A stretch of 64,000 nucleotides of DNA from JBFWNG01 sp050251195. Lineage in GTDB: Bacteria > Bdellovibrionota_B > Oligoflexia > Oligoflexales > Oligoflexaceae. The stretch spans positions 558,001-622,000 of the forward strand of contig JBFWNG010000001.1 of assembly GCA_050251195.1 (NCBI GenBank), written 5' to 3'. A model generated the notes under the pieces. The model had not been told where the DNA came from, searched no databases, and saw nothing but the letters and a program-made list of their open reading frames with translations. Both the position numbers and the translations under genes were made by a program. This document shows, piece by piece, positions 59,525 to 64,000 of the stretch (positions within the stretch are counted from its first letter, which is position 1; every line of letters begins with the position of its first letter).

Positions 59525-60211
59525 TTAGCCTTCGCCGGAAGTCTTGAGGATGTAATTGAAGTCGGAGTAAACAATCTCCAAACCAAGGGGGGTAATCTTT
59601 TGCCGAATATGAAGAAGGTGCTGATCCAGAGATCGTCGGCTTACCTTGGCACCCTGCCAAATGTGATGCTTTATGCTTTGCTTCGCCAAACTCCTGCCCG
59701 GTGCCTTCAGCATGAGGGCGACAATCTTATACTCCTTCGCGGTTAACTCCTCTGACCGCTTGCCGTTGTGAGAAATGGTCAGCGACGTGGGGTGCAACTT
59801 GATTTGGTAGTCGACGTCGACTTGGATCTGGTCCAGCTCGCGGCCGTTGAAAATCCGTTCCACCTTAGCGATAAGCTCAGCTCTAGGAAATGGCTTCGAG
59901 ATATAGTCTCGAGCCTGCTCTCTAAAACAGTTACGAACGGCATCGACATCATCGAGAACCGACACAACCATAAACGGCAGGGAGCGAATTGCATCCGCGC
60001 TCTTTTCCCCGAAAAAATTGAGAAAGGATCCGTCGGGTAAGTGCAAATCCGCTATGAGGAGATCAGGTAACGCTTGCTGAGTCAAACCTCGTCTTAAAGA
60101 ATTCAGATCGTCAAACATCGATACAAGATACTGTGGGCCCAATATGTCATTGTAAAACGACTGGGCGTATTTGTCGTCTTCAACTACCCAAATTGACTTT
60201 GCTTTTCTCAC
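59525..60211 (-). CDS. OmpR-family response regulator
   Basis: 228 residues from GTG 60211, which has GGAGGT seven bases upstream; an ATG at 60235 adds eight residues. Receiver domain: SIWVVEDDKYAQSFYNDILG, LLIADLHLPDGSF (phospho-Asp), MVVSVLDD, YISKPFP. C-terminal winged helix: LTAKEYKIVALMLKAPGRSL and SRRSLDQHLLHIRQKI (recognition helix). It is the likely partner of the hybrid kinase 86 bases downstream and probably regulates this operon and others. Confidence 0.85.
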   Translation of the reverse strand: MRKAKSIWVVEDDKYAQSFYNDILGPQYLVSMFDDLNSLRRGLTQQALPDLLIADLHLPDGSFLNFFGEKSADAIRSLPFMVVSVLDDVDAVRNCFREQARDYISKPFPRAELIAKVERIFNGRELDQIQVDVDYQIKLHPTSLTISHNGKRSEELTAKEYKIVALMLKAPGRSLAKQSIKHHIWQGAKVSRRSLDQHLLHIRQKITPLGLEIVYSDFNYILKTSGEG

Positions 60212-60275
60212 TAAATTCACCTCCGAGACTTTCATAATTACCCTAGTTTTCAGATGAGGTAAATAGCGCCTAAGG

Positions 60276-62210
60276 CTAAAAAAACTTTCTCAGCTTGTTC
60301 TGGAGCTTCTTCTTCTCTTTTTCGAGCTTCTCGTCAACCTCTTTCTGGCCGCCGGATTGGAGCTTTTTTATCTCGGCCTGGACCCTGTCTCGGGCCTCGT
60401 TGAGGGCCTCTTTGTCACCCGCTAGAATTTTGTCCGCCTCTTGCTTGGTAGCGTTGTAAGACTCGAGGAGTTTGGTCTTTTTTCCGGTTACCTCCTGATC
60501 AACCAGGGTCCGGATTTGCTGTTTCGCAGCAGTGATTTTCTCTTTGATTTGCAGCTCGAGGCCCTGCTTGAGTTCTGTACCAAGGTTGGAGCTCGCATTG
60601 ACGGCAAGCTTGGGAAAGGTCCCTTGAATCGCGGCCTGTAGATTGATGGTGGGAATATTGGCCATAATTCCGCGCAAGATTTCGCGAGCGGTGCCGGCCT
60701 TGGAATCTATCTCGTACACGACCTTTTTGAAGACGCTTGTGTAATTGAGATTGAGGTCGTCCTCGTAAAGGGTGCCGTTCACTGCGACAGAGTGTTCGGC
60801 TTGGGCAATGGCAAACGAAATATCGGACGAATTGGCCAGGGAAATCGTATGGAAGGGAACCCTCTCTGCTTTTAGGTCAAACGTCTCTGATTTCTTGTCG
60901 CGGTGGTCAACGATAAGACTACCTTGAAGACCAAGCAGGTCAATCGCAGGAAAATCTCCTGCAAACTTAAATTCTGTAGGCAGGTTCGTTACGGTCTGAT
61001 CGCTAGTCAGATGTGTTGCTCGTCCTTCCATATTGCCAAGATCCCGCTCGGAATTGGCCCGGGACGATATCTCAACAAGTTTGAACCAAACCATCGGATA
61101 GCCGCCTGGACGGCCAAAAGAATACGATTTGCCGCGCGCCCTTGCCGGAGGAGTTACTTCCTCTTTTTTCTCTCCCCTATGTTTGAGGTTGGGGGGAATA
61201 TAGTTCCTCGCCAAATCACTGTAGTACTTTGCCTTTGCGATATAGTTCAAAAGCATGGGGCCAAATATCGAGGACGAAATGTCCTTGATGTCGAGGGACG
61301 GAATTTTTACGCGTTGTTCGAGATCGGCTATGTCGTTCTTGATTGTTGCTTCGAGATCCTTTACGGCGGCAGCAAACTCCGTGAACTCGTTGTTCACGTC
61401 CTTCGCGGTTTGATCAACTTCCTTAATTTTAGCTTCAATTTCCCGAACCAGAGCTTCGGCTTCTTTCACCGCCGCCAGAACTTCTTGGGGTGACTTTGTG
61501 TTGGTTTTTTGAAGCCGTTGTATACGATCCTCGTATTCTTTCACGAGTTTCTGACTTCCGAGGGCTTTGACTTTTTCATCCCATTTGGCGCTTTTGGCAG
61601 CATATTCAGCTTCGAGTTTTTCGGTAAGCTCCTTTGACTTGAGAGAGCCTTTTAGCGATTCGAGTTCCTCCTGGATGCTCCCTCCTTGCAATATAGCCAC
61701 GAGATTGCCCAAGAAGCTGCCTTGGAGGCGATTCTTTACTTCCGAACTCAGACTGTCCTTAATCTCGTTCATTCTTTGCTGGACGAAACTGTCGGAATCG
61801 TTTTTCTCCGGAGGAATTACTTTTCCAGGATAGGCCCTCTTAACTTTGAGGCCGATTCCCGTCATGCGAGCGACGTCGCTCACGAACTTTGCTCGAAGCA
61901 AAGCGTCCCAAACCAGCCCAAATTCAATGGTGTCGATCTGAACTTTGTTGAATTGAGGCTCAAGGGGGTCCGTTACCTGGAGCCCGTTGAGACGGAAGTT
62001 AGCATTCCAGAAACTCGTATCGACATCCTTAACATTTACCTCTGCGCCGTTGGCGGTTGTGCCGACATACTCAAATGCCCAACGGAGGTGATTGTCGAAG
62101 AATAAGGCAAAATAAACGTAAACTGCCGCAACGAAAATTATCGTAGGCAGCACAACGTTTGTCCTGATGGGACCAACTTTTTTGGGAGTCTTAACCTTAG
62201 GAGTCGCCAT
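60276..62210 (-). CDS. TIGR03545 family protein (AsmA-like)
   Basis: 644 residues from ATG 62210 (GAAGAG upstream; an ATG at 62222 is also in frame). One N-terminal membrane helix (NVVLPTIIFVAAVYVYFALF) is followed by a periplasmic part: an AsmA-like beta start (ANFRLNGLQVTDPLEPQFNK), a long Lys/Glu/Ala-rich coiled coil (residues about 150-330), more beta repeats, and a second coiled coil at the C-terminus. It matches the TIGR03545 family, always next to TIGR03546 in Shewanella, Vibrio and relatives. The pair's function is unknown; the shape suggests lipid or envelope transport. Starts within the end of the TIGR03546 gene. Confidence 0.82.
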   Translation of the reverse strand: MATPKVKTPKKVGPIRTNVVLPTIIFVAAVYVYFALFFDNHLRWAFEYVGTTANGAEVNVKDVDTSFWNANFRLNGLQVTDPLEPQFNKVQIDTIEFGLVWDALLRAKFVSDVARMTGIGLKVKRAYPGKVIPPEKNDSDSFVQQRMNEIKDSLSSEVKNRLQGSFLGNLVAILQGGSIQEELESLKGSLKSKELTEKLEAEYAAKSAKWDEKVKALGSQKLVKEYEDRIQRLQKTNTKSPQEVLAAVKEAEALVREIEAKIKEVDQTAKDVNNEFTEFAAAVKDLEATIKNDIADLEQRVKIPSLDIKDISSSIFGPMLLNYIAKAKYYSDLARNYIPPNLKHRGEKKEEVTPPARARGKSYSFGRPGGYPMVWFKLVEISSRANSERDLGNMEGRATHLTSDQTVTNLPTEFKFAGDFPAIDLLGLQGSLIVDHRDKKSETFDLKAERVPFHTISLANSSDISFAIAQAEHSVAVNGTLYEDDLNLNYTSVFKKVVYEIDSKAGTAREILRGIMANIPTINLQAAIQGTFPKLAVNASSNLGTELKQGLELQIKEKITAAKQQIRTLVDQEVTGKKTKLLESYNATKQEADKILAGDKEALNEARDRVQAEIKKLQSGGQKEVDEKLEKEKKKLQNKLRKFF

Positions 62211-62727
62211 AGAGCTCTTCATATTTATAGTACCACTGGTACAATGACGTTTGTTTTATCAAAAGCCAAAACTTGGTGTTCTTAAATCGGGCGACAACGG
62301 CAGTCCGATATTTCTCAATCAGAATCTTTGCTCCCCAAAAACACAGGGGGCTGAGAGCGACGCTCGCGACCAAAGAACCCATTGCGATCGTGTTGTTGAA
62401 CCGAGTGAAAGGGACGATAGGGAGATTATAAAGGAATACAAACAGGTCTCTGAGTTGTTGAAGTTCCAACACCCAGGCGCCGACGACGTCAAAAGCTGGA
62501 TCGAACAAATAAGAGCATAGCTTAAAGAAAAAAGCGCTGATAAGTGCGGCACTGAGTTGGATTCGAAACAAGAAGACCACAGCCCAAACAAGCAACGTCT
62601 GCAGCGAGAAGAAGGGCGCGAAACCGAGGATCATTCCGCATGCGATGCCCGAAGCAATTTGGATAGTACCTGTTTCCGAATTCAAAAGCTTTATAAGAGA
62701 AAAAATCTGTTTCAAAATAAGCGTCAT
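62197..62727 (-). CDS. TIGR03546 family membrane protein
   Basis: 176 residues with about four membrane helices. LKQIFSLIKLLNSETGTIQI, ASGIACGMILGFAPFFSLQT and LFRIQLSAALISAFFFKLCS fit TIGR03546 (DUF2062-like), the small membrane partner of TIGR03545. The two are encoded in this order in other bacteria and overlap here by 14 bases, so they are co-translated. Function unknown; inner membrane. Confidence 0.82.
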   Translation of the reverse strand: MTLILKQIFSLIKLLNSETGTIQIASGIACGMILGFAPFFSLQTLLVWAVVFLFRIQLSAALISAFFFKLCSYLFDPAFDVVGAWVLELQQLRDLFVFLYNLPIVPFTRFNNTIAMGSLVASVALSPLCFWGAKILIEKYRTAVVARFKNTKFWLLIKQTSLYQWYYKYEELYGDS

Positions 62728-62892
62728 GCAGGGTTACCTATATCTCCGAAAAAAGATCCCTATTTTTAGTCTAGATTGGGATTCTGAACCACAGATTTTT
62801 AGGCGGGCTTATTCGAGTGGAGTTGTTTCTCATAAACTAATGCTGTATTATACATGTAATCTTAATGAATTGACTCCCATAGGAAGGTGCTT

Positions 62893-63678
62893 GTGAACGC
62901 AAAAATAATGTTCAGCTTTGCCCTGGTGTCTATAGTAACAGCCCGTGCAGCCGTTGCTGCCGAACCCGATGGATTAAAGATAGTCCAAGAAGCCGACAGC
63001 AGGAACAACGGTTTCGTGGATTCTGTGGGAGAGGCCTCGATGATCTTGAAGAAGGGCGGAAAGGCCGTTAACACCTATTACTTCACCACTAAAGTCCTGG
63101 AAGGCAAGAACTCAGACGACAAGACTCTGGTCGTATTTGACAAACCTAAGGACGTCAAGGGAACTTCATTGCTTACCTATACCTATGAGGGCAAGGACAA
63201 CGAACAATGGATATATCTCCCCGCAACCGCTCGTGTAAAACGGATTGCAAGCAGCAACCAGTCTGCGCCTTTCGTTGGCAGCGAGTTCTCTTATGAGGAC
63301 ATGGTTCCTATGGTTGTTGATAAATACACTTACAAATATACGGGCATGACAAAGTGCGGCGACGGACAGAAGTGTTTCGTGGTTGAGCGATTCCCCAAGG
63401 ATGCTGATAGCGGTTATAAAAAGGTAGTGTTGCACATTGATAATAGCCAATATCGTCTCCATAAAGCTGTACTCTTTGACAAGTCCAACAAACACGTCAA
63501 AACACTTACCCTTCAAAACTTTAAACAGTATTCGGGCAAGTTTTGGCGGGCGCATTCCCAAGTTATGGAGAACATAAAAACTGGAAAGTCCACCGAGATT
63601 CAGTGGCAAAGCTTTAAGTTCAAAGCGGGACTTCGAGAAGGAGATTTTGACCAAAGTGCGCTCAACAGGATGAGATGA
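62893..63678 (+). CDS. LolA-like outer membrane lipoprotein-sorting protein
   Basis: 261 residues from GTG 62893 (AGGAAGG five bases upstream). Signal peptide FALVSIVTARAAVAA. The mature protein has DGLKIVQEADSRNNGFVDSV, DKTLVVFDKPKDVKGTSLLT, DNEQWIYLPATARVKRIASS and FVGSEFSYEDMVP, the signature of the 'outer membrane lipoprotein-sorting protein' family (LolA-like fold), common beside RND/MMPL exporters. Periplasmic hydrophobic-ligand carrier by fold. The next gene overlaps by four bases, so they are a unit. Confidence 0.85.
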   Translation: MNAKIMFSFALVSIVTARAAVAAEPDGLKIVQEADSRNNGFVDSVGEASMILKKGGKAVNTYYFTTKVLEGKNSDDKTLVVFDKPKDVKGTSLLTYTYEGKDNEQWIYLPATARVKRIASSNQSAPFVGSEFSYEDMVPMVVDKYTYKYTGMTKCGDGQKCFVVERFPKDADSGYKKVVLHIDNSQYRLHKAVLFDKSNKHVKTLTLQNFKQYSGKFWRAHSQVMENIKTGKSTEIQWQSFKFKAGLREGDFDQSALNRMR

Positions 63679-64000
63679 TCTCACGACTCCATATTCTCCG
63701 ATATTCCTTTTTTGCATTGGTTTTTTTGCTTCTTAACGGATTCACGAATATTGAATCCATCAATATCGACAGTCGATTTGCCATTATCAACAAGGGCTTT
63801 TTGGACGGCTACGTGCCGGGCAAATGGGTCTGCTTCAACAATTCCAACCAAGTTTGTGGCCGCATATTTTCTTCGCGAAAGCGTTGGTCCTACGTTTATG
63901 TCAAGCCGCATGTATTGCCCCTTATTGAATTGGAGGCGCGCGCGAATCTTGTCGGTGGAGAATCGCGCGCTGCCCGAGTTGTACAAAGAACTCGCGGAAG
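63675..64000 (+). CDS. Secreted protein, 3' end beyond right edge
   Basis: Begins at ATG 63675 overlapping the LolA-like stop (ATGA) and stays open to the window end (108 codons). The N-terminus is a signal peptide or anchor (LHILRYSFFALVFLLLNGF). The visible mature part (NKGFLDGYVPGKWVCFNNSN, QVCGRIFSSRKRWSYVYVKP) has two Cys and beta character; no family recognised from this fragment. In related operons the partner of such LolA-like proteins is often an outer membrane or exporter component; this is inference. Confidence 0.65.
   Translation, partial: MISRLHILRYSFFALVFLLLNGFTNIESINIDSRFAIINKGFLDGYVPGKWVCFNNSNQVCGRIFSSRKRWSYVYVKPHVLPLIELEARANLVGGESRAARVVQRTRG

Noticed and set aside
60900..61500. 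Plus-strand frame of 196 codons opposite the TIGR03545 gene
   Set aside because: It mirrors the Lys/Glu/Ala-rich coiled coil of the minus-strand gene and has no start signal or recognisable product.
1..64000. CRISPR array, prophage, insertion sequence, rRNA or tRNA gene
   Set aside because: No regularly spaced direct repeats with spacers, no transposase, integrase or phage structural genes, and no tRNA-like cloverleaf or rRNA sequence noticed by reading; a tRNAscan and Infernal run would settle the RNA question.

Overview
The window looks like a chromosome segment of a Gram-negative bacterium of the Bdellovibrionota (Oligoflexia/Bdellovibrio-like) type. This is inferred from the gene mix, not from a phylogenetic marker: two TIGR02147-family regulators, a high density of small lipoproteins with good lipoboxes, HD-GYP proteins, receiver/TPR hybrids, a lytic transglycosylase, an NlpC/P60 hydrolase, and Bdellovibrio-like household clusters (efp-accB-accC, nadC-birA/coaX). 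Base composition is near even throughout, and I see no prophage, insertion sequence, CRISPR array, rRNA or tRNA gene.

Layout. 1-9.9 kb: surface and lipoprotein genes, including a very repetitive lipoprotein cut by the left edge, a CxxCH lipoprotein, a TIGR02147 regulator with two secreted proteins behind it, and the PLP enzyme PanP. 10-16 kb: a VTT-domain/hydrolase fusion divergent from an NlpC/P60 protein, then efp-accB-accC and a helical protein. 16.5-25 kb: a receiver protein, nadC, a fused birA-coaX, thiI, a pseudo-receiver/TPR protein, and mtaB in opposite orientation. 25-28.8 kb: a cytochrome c maturation cluster (ccmF, ccmH and three small membrane proteins). 28.8-36.8 kb: an LD-carboxypeptidase-like enzyme, a nucleotidyltransferase, a second TIGR02147 regulator among lipoproteins, a metzincin-like lipoprotein, and a second pseudo-receiver/TPR protein. 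37-44.9 kb: a di-haem peroxidase, an HD-GYP protein, a CcmI-C-like protein, a gamma carbonic anhydrase, a TldD-like protease, and a Cys-rich repeat protein. 45-50.4 kb: yigZ, rpsU, aat, a GAF/HD-GYP protein, an exonuclease and HU. 50.5-64 kb: a cysteine-less tandem MqnE/CofH-like protein, Slt, a metallo-beta-lactamase hydrolase, bcp, a response regulator/hybrid kinase/S9-like operon, the TIGR03546/TIGR03545 pair, and a LolA-like protein with a partner cut by the right edge.

How the genes fit together. The CxxCH lipoprotein, the di-haem peroxidase and the ccm genes form a periplasmic c-type cytochrome theme. AccB, AccC and the BirA half of the fusion belong to acetyl-CoA carboxylation, and PanP and CoaX to coenzyme A supply. 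HD-GYP, receiver and TPR proteins suggest cyclic-di-GMP and polar-signalling control. Slt, NlpC/P60, the S66-like peptidase and many lipoproteins point to envelope remodelling.

Most unusual items: (1) a 670-residue protein made of two MqnE/CofH-like domains, neither of which keeps the radical-SAM cysteine motif; (2) an S9-type peptidase in a two-component operon with Asp where the nucleophilic Ser should be; (3) a 28-base dispersed repeat that lies in frame inside birA-coaX and the S9-like gene and supplies the stop codon of mtaB; (4) an NlpC/P60 enzyme with a six-cysteine insert before its catalytic Cys; (5) a VTT-domain/alpha-beta hydrolase fusion. Starts were chosen by ribosome binding site and signal-peptide logic and often differ from the longest open frame.
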